NCBI GenBank assembly: GCA_016926805.1
Contig: JAFGNV010000151.1
Location: 1 to 41,162 of the forward strand
DNA: 41,162 nucleotides
Source: Anaerolineae bacterium
GTDB lineage: Bacteria; Chloroflexota; Anaerolineae; 4572-78; J111
Direction: 5' to 3'
Made by a program: the position numbers and the translations under genes. Under the pieces are notes generated by a model that did not search any database, was not told where the DNA came from, and was given only the letters and a program-made list of their open reading frames with translations. Positions 33,980 through 41,162 of the stretch are shown piece by piece (position 1 is the stretch's first letter; every line of letters starts with the position of its first letter).

Positions 33980-34031
33980 GTTCACCTCTATTGTTATGGC
34001 CGAGATAGGTCATCGTTAGCTGGAATGGAAT
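33958..34031. repeat. Inverted repeat around the end of the translocase gene
   Basis: ATTCCATTCCAGC (33958-33970), inside the last codons of the translocase gene, pairs perfectly with GCTGGAATGGAAT (34019-34031), 48 bases later. The TTCCA unit is repeated in tandem in the left arm. It could form a stem that ends or slows transcription, or be a protein-binding pair. Confidence 0.6.
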
Positions 34032-34048
34032 AAGTGAGGAGATTACCA

Positions 34049-34453
34049 ATGAAACAAATGATTGTAGTTTTAACTCTGTTGGTCGTAGCTTTGATGGGTC
34101 TATTTTATGTTGGCGGTACTGTCTTGGTTATTGGACTTTCAACCATTACTTTAACCGCCCTTATATTTCTGGCTTTTTGGCTGGGGGCCAGATGGGCGCA
34201 ACTCCTGATTACTTCAGGTCTGGAAGCTTCGGCCCGCAATGCAGTCGCCAGTAGCCAGCATGAAGCTACCAAGATGAAAGCTTTAGTTGACCTGATGCGA
34301 GAGGTGATGAAGACCAAACATGAGTCATTATCACCTCCAAATGGAGAATATCCCGCCTTGCCTGTGTTCCCCTCACTCTCGGCTGGCAGCGATAATTTCA
34401 AAATCACTGGTCTAAATGTGGAAGAGGATGGGGAACAAACGTCTTATCAATAG
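34049..34453 (+). CDS. Membrane protein of unknown function
   Basis: ATG 34049 is preferred over GTG 34034 because TGAGGAGA at 34034-34041 is its ribosome binding site. The 134-residue protein has two adjacent membrane spans (about 4-24 and 28-48, MIVVLTLLVVALMGLFYVGG and LSTITLTALIFLAFWLGARW). A charged helix follows (about 55-95, SARNAVASSQHEATKMKALV). The end is Pro/Ser-rich and acidic. No family is recognised. It lies between the translocase and tnsA, in the same direction. Confidence 0.68.
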   Translation: MKQMIVVLTLLVVALMGLFYVGGTVLVIGLSTITLTALIFLAFWLGARWAQLLITSGLEASARNAVASSQHEATKMKALVDLMREVMKTKHESLSPPNGEYPALPVFPSLSAGSDNFKITGLNVEEDGEQTSYQ

Positions 34454-34522
34454 CAAAAATTCAGATTGTATCCGTGAAAATGAATGAATTGTTAAAAAAT
34501 TATTCAATATCAGGAGGAAATT

Positions 34523-35170
34523 ATGCCAGTTAGAAATCCATCCAACCGTTACGGACGAAATATTGTTGGTAAATTCCCGTCCCTGAAATTGGGGCGGATG
34601 GTCGTTTTTGAGTCGCGGATTGAACAAGATCAAATCTATTTGATGGAATATGACCAGAATGTTGTTTTCTACGAAGAGCAACCGTTTACCATTGAATATC
34701 AGTATGAGGGAAGACTGTATAAATACACCCCAGATTTTAGGGTTGTTGAAGTCAGCGGTCGGCATACTCTGGTTGAATGTAAACCGCAAAGGTTTATTAA
34801 TAAAGACGACAATCAACGCAGATTTGAGGCTGGTCAACAATGGTGTGCCGGTCACAGTTGGGAATTCAGGGTAGTAACGGATCAGGATGCCAGAGTGGGT
34901 TTTCGTTTAGAGAATATCAAGATGCTCTGGCAGTTTGCCCGTTATAAGGTGTCGCCAGATATGAAAGCCCGCATCTATGCGGCCCTGAATACCGACAATG
35001 TACTTACATTGGATGGGTTGGCCGCACGGATTGACCCCAATAACCCCCGTTCTGCCGTAGTCCCTATATTTCATCTACTCTTTCATCACGAATTAGAGAC
35101 ACTGATTGTTGAGGCCAAAATTACAGGTAATTCGCCTATTTATTTACCACAAGCAGCGGAGGTGGTGTGA
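34523..35170 (+). CDS. tnsA: TnsA-like transposon endonuclease
   Basis: The 215-residue protein follows AGGAGG with an ATG at 34523. The N-terminal half is a restriction-enzyme-like nuclease: E34 in SRIEQD, D71 in YKYTPDF, and E85-C-K87 in LVECKP. These correspond to the catalytic set of Tn7 TnsA (E63, D114, Q130/K132). QPFTIEY before the Asp is also typical. The C-terminal third (SPDMKARIYAALNTDNVLTLDGLAARIDP...) is the winged-helix part that contacts TnsC. TnsA cuts the 5' ends of the element so that, with TnsB, it moves by cut-and-paste. Its presence separates this element from Tn5053-like and type V-K CRISPR-associated transposons, which lack TnsA. Confidence 0.9.
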   Translation: MPVRNPSNRYGRNIVGKFPSLKLGRMVVFESRIEQDQIYLMEYDQNVVFYEEQPFTIEYQYEGRLYKYTPDFRVVEVSGRHTLVECKPQRFINKDDNQRRFEAGQQWCAGHSWEFRVVTDQDARVGFRLENIKMLWQFARYKVSPDMKARIYAALNTDNVLTLDGLAARIDPNNPRSAVVPIFHLLFHHELETLIVEAKITGNSPIYLPQAAEVV

Positions 35171-37227
35171 TGAGTTATCAATTTTTGCCTGGTAAACGAT
35201 TCCGTTGGCACAAAACTAACTATCAAATCAAAGAGGTAATATCGGATGGCCAAGAGATCAGAATAAAGGATTTATTTACCGGGGAACAAAAAAACTTCCC
35301 GGTTTCTGAGTTGGTAGCGGCCTTCTTTAGAAACGAAATTCAATTTGAAATTGAGGGTAGGCAAGCCAAACCTGTTGCCGATGGCGAACTTAGCACGGAA
35401 TATCAATATCTTAATCTGGAAGATTGCCCCGAACACCTGGTTAAGATAGCCAAGTGGCGACTGTCGGTCATTGAACCTCTTTTGGATATGGCAGGTAACA
35501 AACGAACGCGAGAAACGGTCGAGAGACGAGTTAACGAAATTAAATCTACACAGTCAGAAGACGAGAAGCAATATAGGGTTAGTGTAACCTCAGTTTATCA
35601 CTGGATACGGGATTATACCCAAGCCAATTATAACCTCCGGGCCTTGATTCCGACAGTGAAGGGTCGATGTGGCAGACCAGGCCAGTCACGGTTGGCCGAA
35701 CGGGTAAATCAGATTATTGAGGAAAAAATCGAGGAAGTTTATCTCAAACGGCGAGTTAAAACGACCGTCCAGCAGGTACATGAGGCGATAGCCCATCAGA
35801 TTCAGGAAGAAAACAAGTTGTTGGCCGAAGGCGAAAAAATGGAGGCACCAGGATACAGCACCATTGCTCGGCGAGTGGCAGCACTAGACCCGAAAGAAGT
35901 GTATATTCTCAAACACGGGCACGATGCCGCCTGGAAACGATTCAAACAGTATGGCGCAATGGATTATCCAGAACTACCCTTAGAGAAAGTTGAGATTGAC
36001 CATACCCCGTTAGATTTGATTGTACTTGATTTCGATGCGATCCCTCTGGGCCGCTTGACCTTCACCCATTGCATTGACACAGCCACCAGATTCCCTTTGG
36101 GCTATTATCTTGGTTTTGAACCACCGAATTATCTAACGGTGATGGAGTGCTTGAAACACGCCATCATGCCCAAACATGCCAAAGAGCAGTATGAGACTAA
36201 GCACGAATGGTTGGCGTATGGCATCCCGGTTAGCCTGGCTATTGACAACGGCAAAGAGTTTAGAGGACACGGCCTGGAAGATGCCTGCCAATTGCTGGGC
36301 ATTATTCTGGAACCATGTAAGGTCCGGTCTCCCTGGCAAAAACCCGCAGTGGAACGTTCTTTCCGAACAGTGAGCGAGGGGGTGATCCATACCCTGCCCG
36401 GCACAACTTTTAGCAATATTATGCAAAAAGGTGATTATAAGTCGGTGAAGGAGGCGTGTATTTTTCTGGATGATATTGACAAAATCATAAACATTTACCT
36501 GATTGACTACTATGCCCAAAAATATCAACGGGGTTTGGGTGGGGTCCCGGCTCGCCAATGGGAAGTGATGACCCAGAACGGCTTCTTCCCCAGGTTGCCG
36601 GCTAACATTGATGAACTCACTATCTTGTTATGCCCGTTTACAGAACGGGTCATCTGGCATTATGGGATAGATTTTGAGAGTCTGCGGTACAACTCCCCGG
36701 ATTTGGTCTATTTGCGGACAAAACTAAAGGAGGGAGAAAAAGTCAAAATCAAATATAACCCTGGCGACCTGAGCCATATCTATGTCTACAATCCGCTTGA
36801 TGAGCAGTATATTACCATACCTTCCCTGGCCGGGGAATATACCCAGAACCTTTCTCTCTGGAAGCATAAGGTCATCAAACAAGTAGCGCGACAGAATCAG
36901 GATAAGGTAGATTTAGCCGAACTTTGGCGGGCCAGGCAGAGAATCCAAGAGATTGTGCAAGCGGGGTTGGAGCGTAAAGGTAAAATACATCGAAAAATCG
37001 CCCGCTATAAACTGGCAGGGAAGCCAACCAGAGAACTCCTGTCACCCAAAGCTACTGGGGTTGAAATTGTCGAAACTGAAGTGGTTGAGCAGGAATCGGT
37101 CAAACAGTTACCGCCTCCTGAGAATATTCCCTTATTTAGCCTGAACCAAAAGCGGGCAGAAGGGTGGGAAATTGTAAAGGGTGGATTGCTAACCCACGAT
37201 GATAATAGAAAAGAAGAGGAGGAGTAA
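35167..37227 (+). CDS. tnsB: TnsB-like DDE transposase
   Basis: The 686-residue protein overlaps tnsA by 4 bases (GTGA); ATG 35170 is an alternative start. The N-terminal part (about 1-260) has helix-turn-helix domains for the end repeats (TVQQVHEAIAHQIQEENKL and related). The RNase H-type catalytic core has D278 (VEIDHTPLDL), D360 (AIDNGKEFRG) and E396 (KPAVERSFRT), giving the D-D(35)-E spacing of retroviral-integrase-like transposases. A Mu-type beta-barrel follows at about 490-580, then a basic C-terminal helix tail that in this family touches TnsC. It cuts and joins the 3' ends. The full set of catalytic residues implies an active enzyme. Confidence 0.95.
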   Translation: MMSYQFLPGKRFRWHKTNYQIKEVISDGQEIRIKDLFTGEQKNFPVSELVAAFFRNEIQFEIEGRQAKPVADGELSTEYQYLNLEDCPEHLVKIAKWRLSVIEPLLDMAGNKRTRETVERRVNEIKSTQSEDEKQYRVSVTSVYHWIRDYTQANYNLRALIPTVKGRCGRPGQSRLAERVNQIIEEKIEEVYLKRRVKTTVQQVHEAIAHQIQEENKLLAEGEKMEAPGYSTIARRVAALDPKEVYILKHGHDAAWKRFKQYGAMDYPELPLEKVEIDHTPLDLIVLDFDAIPLGRLTFTHCIDTATRFPLGYYLGFEPPNYLTVMECLKHAIMPKHAKEQYETKHEWLAYGIPVSLAIDNGKEFRGHGLEDACQLLGIILEPCKVRSPWQKPAVERSFRTVSEGVIHTLPGTTFSNIMQKGDYKSVKEACIFLDDIDKIINIYLIDYYAQKYQRGLGGVPARQWEVMTQNGFFPRLPANIDELTILLCPFTERVIWHYGIDFESLRYNSPDLVYLRTKLKEGEKVKIKYNPGDLSHIYVYNPLDEQYITIPSLAGEYTQNLSLWKHKVIKQVARQNQDKVDLAELWRARQRIQEIVQAGLERKGKIHRKIARYKLAGKPTRELLSPKATGVEIVETEVVEQESVKQLPPPENIPLFSLNQKRAEGWEIVKGGLLTHDDNRKEEEE

Positions 37228-38238
37228 GTGATGGGTAATGACCCAACCGCATCCCCAGAGATGCACGATACCTTAATCCGGTATCCACGCTTTCAAGAGT
37301 TGCATGAGGATATTGAAATGTGTAAAGAGTTATCGAAATCTTCCGGTGAGCCGCACTGTATGTCACTGGAAGGCCCGACCGGAGCGGGTAAAACCACCAT
37401 GATCCAAGATTATGCCCGGCAGTTTGCCCGCTACGAAACACCGGAGGGAATAAAGATTCCGATACTCTATATGGAGACGCCCTCCCCGGTTACCGTTAAA
37501 GGGCTGGCAATGAAAATGTTGGAGGCTATGGGTGATCCGGCGGCTCACAAGGGCACCCAAACCTCAATGGACTCTCGACTGGTTCACTTTATCCAACACT
37601 GTGAAATTGAACTGGTCGTTCTTGATGATTTCCAACACCTGATTGATAGCGAAACCGAAAAAATACTGGCCAAAGTCAGCAATTGGCTCAAGGTGCTCAT
37701 CAAAGAAACCGGCGTGCCTTTTCTGGTGGTTGGTATTGAGGGCAAGGTTGAATTGATTCTAAAATCCAACTCGCAATTATCCCGCCTATTTGCCGTTCGT
37801 GAGGAATTGCAAAGGTTCCAATGGAATCCATCAACCCCGGAAACCATTCAGGAATTTGCCAATTTTGTGCAGGCCACCGAAGAAGTCGTGGGCCGCAAAC
37901 TCCCCTGGCGGTCTGATAGTGATGCGGACTTGCTCTATCGTCTTCATTACGCCACCGATGGGGTGATTGCCAACCTGATGAATCTGATGCGGGGCACAGC
38001 CTTGCTCGCTCAGAAACAAGGCCGGGATAAACTGGATTTAGATATTCTAGCGGCTGTGTTTGAAAAACGACTCGCCAAGCATCTTTACAAAAAGACCAAC
38101 CCGTTCAAAAAGGAATGGGGGGAGAGATTTACCCCACCCCAAGAGCTACCGACAGACCAGCCCAACGCAACCACAAAACGGGGGGCAAAAGGGAAAAAGA
38201 AAAAACCCTCGGTGGCAGAAACATTGAGTACGAGGTGA
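37228..38238 (+). CDS. tnsC: TnsC/TniB-like AAA+ regulator
   Basis: The 336-residue protein starts right after tnsB, behind AGGAGG (GTG 37228 or ATG 37231). It has Walker A G49-PTGAGK-T56, Walker B VVLDDFQH with D133-D134, and a sensor region (VGIEGKVELILKSN) followed by RLFAVREELQRFQW. This matches TniB/TnsC proteins, which form ATP-dependent filaments on target DNA and link the target selector to the transposase. The C-terminal tail is basic (KRGAKGKKKKPS). Its length lies between Tn5053 TniB (about 300) and Tn7 TnsC (about 555). Confidence 0.93.
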   Translation: MMGNDPTASPEMHDTLIRYPRFQELHEDIEMCKELSKSSGEPHCMSLEGPTGAGKTTMIQDYARQFARYETPEGIKIPILYMETPSPVTVKGLAMKMLEAMGDPAAHKGTQTSMDSRLVHFIQHCEIELVVLDDFQHLIDSETEKILAKVSNWLKVLIKETGVPFLVVGIEGKVELILKSNSQLSRLFAVREELQRFQWNPSTPETIQEFANFVQATEEVVGRKLPWRSDSDADLLYRLHYATDGVIANLMNLMRGTALLAQKQGRDKLDLDILAAVFEKRLAKHLYKKTNPFKKEWGERFTPPQELPTDQPNATTKRGAKGKKKKPSVAETLSTR

Positions 38239-40172
38239 CAGTGTTGCACCATCTTTTATGTCGAAGTCCTCTGCTTCCAAACGAGTCGTTGCCTTCACTA
38301 ATGCGTCGTCTGGCCACACTCAACGGTTATGATCCGCCAGGCATTATGAACAGCCTATGCCAGAAAGGTATTCGGAACCGACATTTTGTACTCCCATCTC
38401 AGGTAACCATTTATGAGCAATTAGCCGTTCTGTCGAAAATCGAACCGGTGGCATTACATGCGGCCACCGCTCACCGTTTTGCCGGAGTGCTCACCCCGCC
38501 GGAGACAACGATTGACCGACTGCTATTGGCCGGACAACCTGTTTCTCTCTTAAGGCGAGGGATTGCAGCCAAGCAGATTCGACCGGAAACGGCGGCCCAG
38601 TTTTGCCCACACTGCTCGCGAGAGAGTCCCTATCATCGGCTGGCCTGGCTACCAGTAAGCGTGTCGGTCTGTGTGGAGCATCGGTGTCTCCTGGTGGACG
38701 CCTGTCCCCACTGCCGGAGATCAGTTTCGATCCGGGCCATTGTTGAACAGCAATGTCGCTGGTGTCAGGCTGATTTGGCCGAAGCTCAACCGCCGGTCGT
38801 TGATGACCAGGAAGTTTTGGTCCAACAAATCATCCAAAGCTGGCTGCAAGTTGGCCCCACCCCGGAGAACCTGCCAGCGTTACCGGCGCAACCGGCCAGG
38901 GTATTGTACCGCGTCTTGGATGGGTTGCGGCTGAGTCTAATGAGCCACAAACCCGCCTGGCCAAGATTTGATCGCCTCAACAGCTTACCGGTTTTGCGCA
39001 AAGGGCAAAAGCTAACGCCAGCGCAAAGTCTGGCCCTATACACGACCGCCTTTGCGGCGCTGGTCAACTGGCCTGATGGTCTGCCCGAGTTTCTATCCAA
39101 ATTCTCTCCCCCCGGCACGGCCACGACTCTAGCCAGAAGTTTTCAATTCCTCTATACTCAATGGCTGCAATATCGCTGGCAAAGCCCTGAGTTTCAGTTT
39201 CTCCAAGAGGCATTTGATGATTACGTCGTCAAACACTACCCGGCTTCGGTTTTGCAGGCAGACCGTTATCGGCATAAAGCCGACCTTATTGACCATCTCC
39301 CATATACCACCCTGGCCGGGGCCAGGCAGCAGTTGGGACTATCAGTGGATTTGGTGTTGGCCCTGGTCAAAGCCGGTTTGCTGACCACTACCGCCGAACC
39401 AGGCTTGAAGGGCAGTAACCACTGGCTCATCAGCCAGCAGAGTATCAAGGGCTTGCTGGACAGGATGAAACAAAACACTACCCGTGTTGTTCCTTCAGAG
39501 TTTACGATTGACCTGCCCACAGCAGCCAGAATGTTGGCCGTGGTTGGCCTCAATGCCGCCGGGATTTTTGCCCGGATAGCGGAGGGCCGCCTCCATGCCT
39601 GTTGGCCCTCGTCGCGTCTGGATAAGGTGCTTTTTGCCGAGGCCGACCTCCAGGCTTGTATTCGGCAAGTTCAAGCCGAGAACCACTGGCTGCGGCGCGA
39701 GGAAATTGCCGCCCGGCTGGGGGTCAAGGTGACGGTGATAACCAAATGGATTAAGGCCGGGTTACTAACGCCGGTGGTCACCCATGCTCAGACGCTATAC
39801 TTTGACCAGGATAAAGTTGAAGATTTTTTGCAGGGGCACGTTTTTAGCGATGAAGCCGCGCAAATCCTGGAGGTAGGGCTAGAGGTGGTGCAAAAATGGG
39901 CGCGGCAGGGACGCTTAAGGCCGGTTGTGGGCGGAGAGGGTGACGACTGCCATCGCTACCTGTTCCGACGCGAGGAGGTTGAACGCTTGCGACCGGCTCA
40001 TCGTTTGACCGGCCCCCAATTAGCGCAGCGGTTGGGCCTGAGCCGCGCCCAACTCTGGCAGTGGATTAAACAAGAAAAGGTCAAGCCGGTTTCAGGGCCA
40101 GGCATTGACGGCAGCCGGCACTACCTTTTTGTGCTACCACCAGTTGAGAAGACGCCACCGAGCACCGACTGA
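38235..40172 (+). CDS. tniQ: TniQ/TnsD target selector with five C-terminal helix-turn-helix modules
   Basis: The likely start is GTG 38235, which overlaps the tnsC stop (GTGA) like the junction before it. The frame is open to an ATG at 38115, but that part reads as a shadow of tnsC. The 645-residue protein begins with the TniQ core (LLPNESLPSLMRRLATLNGY). It has zinc ligands C124-x2-C127 (FCPHCSRE), then C-V-E-H-R-C, CPHC and CRWC. The C-terminal half holds about five copies of a MerR/excisionase-like helix-turn-helix of about 55 residues, with centres near TLAGARQQLGLSVDLV, LPTAARMLAVVGLNAA, RREEIAARLGVKVTVITKW, DEAAQILEVGLEVVQKW and TGPQLAQRLGLSRAQLWQW. Such an array suggests reading a long fixed target site, as TnsD does. 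Confidence 0.88.
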   Translation: MTVLHHLLCRSPLLPNESLPSLMRRLATLNGYDPPGIMNSLCQKGIRNRHFVLPSQVTIYEQLAVLSKIEPVALHAATAHRFAGVLTPPETTIDRLLLAGQPVSLLRRGIAAKQIRPETAAQFCPHCSRESPYHRLAWLPVSVSVCVEHRCLLVDACPHCRRSVSIRAIVEQQCRWCQADLAEAQPPVVDDQEVLVQQIIQSWLQVGPTPENLPALPAQPARVLYRVLDGLRLSLMSHKPAWPRFDRLNSLPVLRKGQKLTPAQSLALYTTAFAALVNWPDGLPEFLSKFSPPGTATTLARSFQFLYTQWLQYRWQSPEFQFLQEAFDDYVVKHYPASVLQADRYRHKADLIDHLPYTTLAGARQQLGLSVDLVLALVKAGLLTTTAEPGLKGSNHWLISQQSIKGLLDRMKQNTTRVVPSEFTIDLPTAARMLAVVGLNAAGIFARIAEGRLHACWPSSRLDKVLFAEADLQACIRQVQAENHWLRREEIAARLGVKVTVITKWIKAGLLTPVVTHAQTLYFDQDKVEDFLQGHVFSDEAAQILEVGLEVVQKWARQGRLRPVVGGEGDDCHRYLFRREEVERLRPAHRLTGPQLAQRLGLSRAQLWQWIKQEKVKPVSGPGIDGSRHYLFVLPPVEKTPPSTD

Positions 40173-40196
40173 ACCAAACCATCATCCCCGCTCCTG

Positions 40197-41162
40197 TTAC
40201 GGCCACCATTGGCCAACCGCTTGAATAGCCCGATAGGTTTCATAAGCGGCGGTCGGTCCTCCCAGACGGACGATCACCGGGGTCAGGACTTTCAGGTCAC
40301 TCAAGAGGTTACGACGGGAACGGCTGGATAAAACCGGCAGACAACGCTGCCAGACAATGTACAGAGTTTCAGTGGAAAGCTGAAATAGGGAGGGAACCGC
40401 CGCCGCCAGAGCTTTTGAGCGAAACCATTCCTCCCTCAGCGTCTGAGCCGCCGTCAAAGCCTTCACCAACAGCTCGGCCGGCAAGCAGGGGGCTAAAGCC
40501 TCCAGAACATTTGAGCGATATTCTTCGTCCTCAATCGTCTGAGCCGCCGCCAAGGCCTCAGCCCAAACCTCTGTCTGTCGAGCAACCGGCAAGTGAGGAG
40601 CTAAAGCCGCCAGAACATGTGAGCGAGACCCTCCATCACTCATCGCCTGAGTCGCCGCCAAGACTTCGGCCAATAGCTCGGCTGGCAAGTGGGGGGCTAA
40701 AGCCGCCAGAGCTTCTGAGTGAGACCATTCATCCTCAATCGTCTGAGCCGCCGCCAAGGCCTCAGCCCAGACCTCGACCTGTTGTTCGACCGGCAAGTGA
40801 GGGGCCAAAACCGCCAGAGCTTTTGAGCGAAACCATTCATCCCCAATCGTCTGAGCCATCGCCAAGGCTTCAGCCAACAGCTTGATCGGCAATTGGGGGG
40901 CCAAAGCCGCCAGAACCTCCGCACGAGACCTTTCATCCTCAATCGTCTGAGCCGCCGCCAAGACCTCGGCCAATAGCCCGGCCGGCAAGTGAGGGGCTAA
41001 AGCCGCCAGAGCCTTTGCGCGAGACCTTTCATCCCCAATCGTCTGAGCCGCTGCCAAAGCCCTCACCAACAGCTCGGCCGGCAAGCGGGGGGCTAAGGCC
41101 GCCAGAACATCTGAGAGATGTTCTTCATCCTCAATCGTCTGAGCCGCCGCCAAGACTTCGGC
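40197..41162 (-). CDS. Helical-repeat protein, C-terminal part (runs off the window)
   Basis: The frame is open to the right edge, so the N-terminus is missing. About eight tandem units of 32-36 residues are visible, with the pattern L-A-A-A-Q-T-I-x-D-E-x-x-R-x-x-A-L-A-A-L-A-P-x-L-P-x-E-L-L-x-E. A non-repeated end of about 75 residues follows (SLFQLSTETLYIVWQRCLPVL...). Two-helix repeats of this type recur at the C-termini of STAND-type NTPases and other large signalling proteins of cyanobacteria and Chloroflexota. A sensor role is therefore possible, but the deciding N-terminal domain is outside the window. The repeats are also very alike at the DNA level, so copy number may vary. It converges with tniQ, 24 bases apart. 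Confidence 0.75.
   Translation of the reverse strand, partial: AEVLAAAQTIEDEEHLSDVLAALAPRLPAELLVRALAAAQTIGDERSRAKALAALAPHLPAGLLAEVLAAAQTIEDERSRAEVLAALAPQLPIKLLAEALAMAQTIGDEWFRSKALAVLAPHLPVEQQVEVWAEALAAAQTIEDEWSHSEALAALAPHLPAELLAEVLAATQAMSDGGSRSHVLAALAPHLPVARQTEVWAEALAAAQTIEDEEYRSNVLEALAPCLPAELLVKALTAAQTLREEWFRSKALAAAVPSLFQLSTETLYIVWQRCLPVLSSRSRRNLLSDLKVLTPVIVRLGGPTAAYETYRAIQAVGQWWP

Larger units (their letters stand above)
18492..41162. mobile_element. Tn7-like element carrying a restriction island (partial, right end not in window)
   Basis: The left boundary is placed at 18492, where TGTAGGTT is followed at once by the first of four 19-bp repeats. Inside lie the - strand restriction genes (18629-30742) and the + strand mobility genes (31086-40172), including tnsA, tnsB, tnsC and tniQ homologues. 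The putative 5-bp target duplication on the left is ACTAA (18487-18491). No inverted copy of the repeats was found up to 41162. In Tn7 the tnsA gene lies close to one end, yet here it is 16 kb from 18492. Either cargo has been added between them or the two ends belong to different elements. The element call is therefore an inference. Confidence 0.5.

Noticed and set aside
38115-38234. Extended N-terminus of TniQ from ATG 38115
   Set aside because: It would overlap tnsC by 124 bases and adds 40 Lys/Arg/Gly-rich residues of shadow type. GTG 38235 gives the GTGA junction seen also between tnsA and tnsB.
34523-40172. CRISPR-associated (RNA-guided) transposon
   Set aside because: No Cascade, Cas12k or repeat array is present. 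The TniQ is long with its own DNA-binding array, which points to protein-guided targeting.
40173-41162. Right end of the transposon inside the window
   Set aside because: No reverse complement of the 19-mers and no matching terminal ACA with ACTAA were found between tniQ and the window edge.

Overview
The window looks like chromosomal DNA of an uncultured or poorly known bacterium, most likely Chloroflexota (Anaerolineae-like). This is inference from the gene mix: a Ycf46-like AAA+ ATPase, a FlgD-type Ig repeat protein, a Ser/Thr kinase with a beta-rich tail, a membrane-anchored glycosidase-like protein, a LarA homologue and a Mut7-C protein. No rRNA, tRNA or CRISPR array was seen.

Left part (1-18370), ordinary chromosome, all on the + strand. 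It holds an orphan receiver-domain protein, a PAP2 phosphatase, a secreted glycosidase-like protein whose acid/base Glu is Gln, and an apparent operon of AAA+ ATPase, polytopic membrane protein and Ig-repeat membrane protein. These are followed by a Ser/Thr kinase and an unknown protein, then an iron-dependent alcohol dehydrogenase beside a LarA-type racemase. Next come a molybdopterin oxidoreductase translationally coupled to a MoaD-like/Mut7-C protein, and a DUF3800 protein. Two families of palindromic repeats sit in the intergenic gaps: three 29-bp palindromes and two hairpin elements of about 96 bp.

Middle part (18492-30742), a defence island, all on the - strand. It begins at 18492 with what looks like the end of a Tn7-family transposon: 5'-TGT, eight terminal bases, then four irregularly spaced 19-bp repeats. 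The genes, in transcription order, are a GmrSD-like DUF262/DUF1524 protein, HsdM, HsdS, a NucS-like nuclease, HsdR, a YgjP/SprT-like metalloprotease and an unknown 509-residue protein.

Right part (31021-40172), a mobility module, all on the + strand. An autoregulated ribbon-helix-helix gene is followed by about 240 bp packed with hairpins. Then come a DUF2637 membrane protein, a small membrane protein, an FtsK/TraB-type DNA translocase and another membrane protein. TnsA, TnsB, TnsC and a large TniQ/TnsD follow, with coupled starts. The TniQ has a zinc-finger N-terminal half and about five helix-turn-helix modules in its C-terminal half. A convergent gene for a helical-repeat protein runs off the right edge.

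The working interpretation is a Tn7-like element of more than 22.6 kb carrying a multi-layer restriction island. Next to its transposition genes it also carries an actinobacterial-style double-stranded-DNA transfer module. That may mean an integrative element that moves between cells with a translocase and inserts with a Tn7-type DDE transposase. The right end is not in the window, so the boundaries and the unity of the element are inferred.
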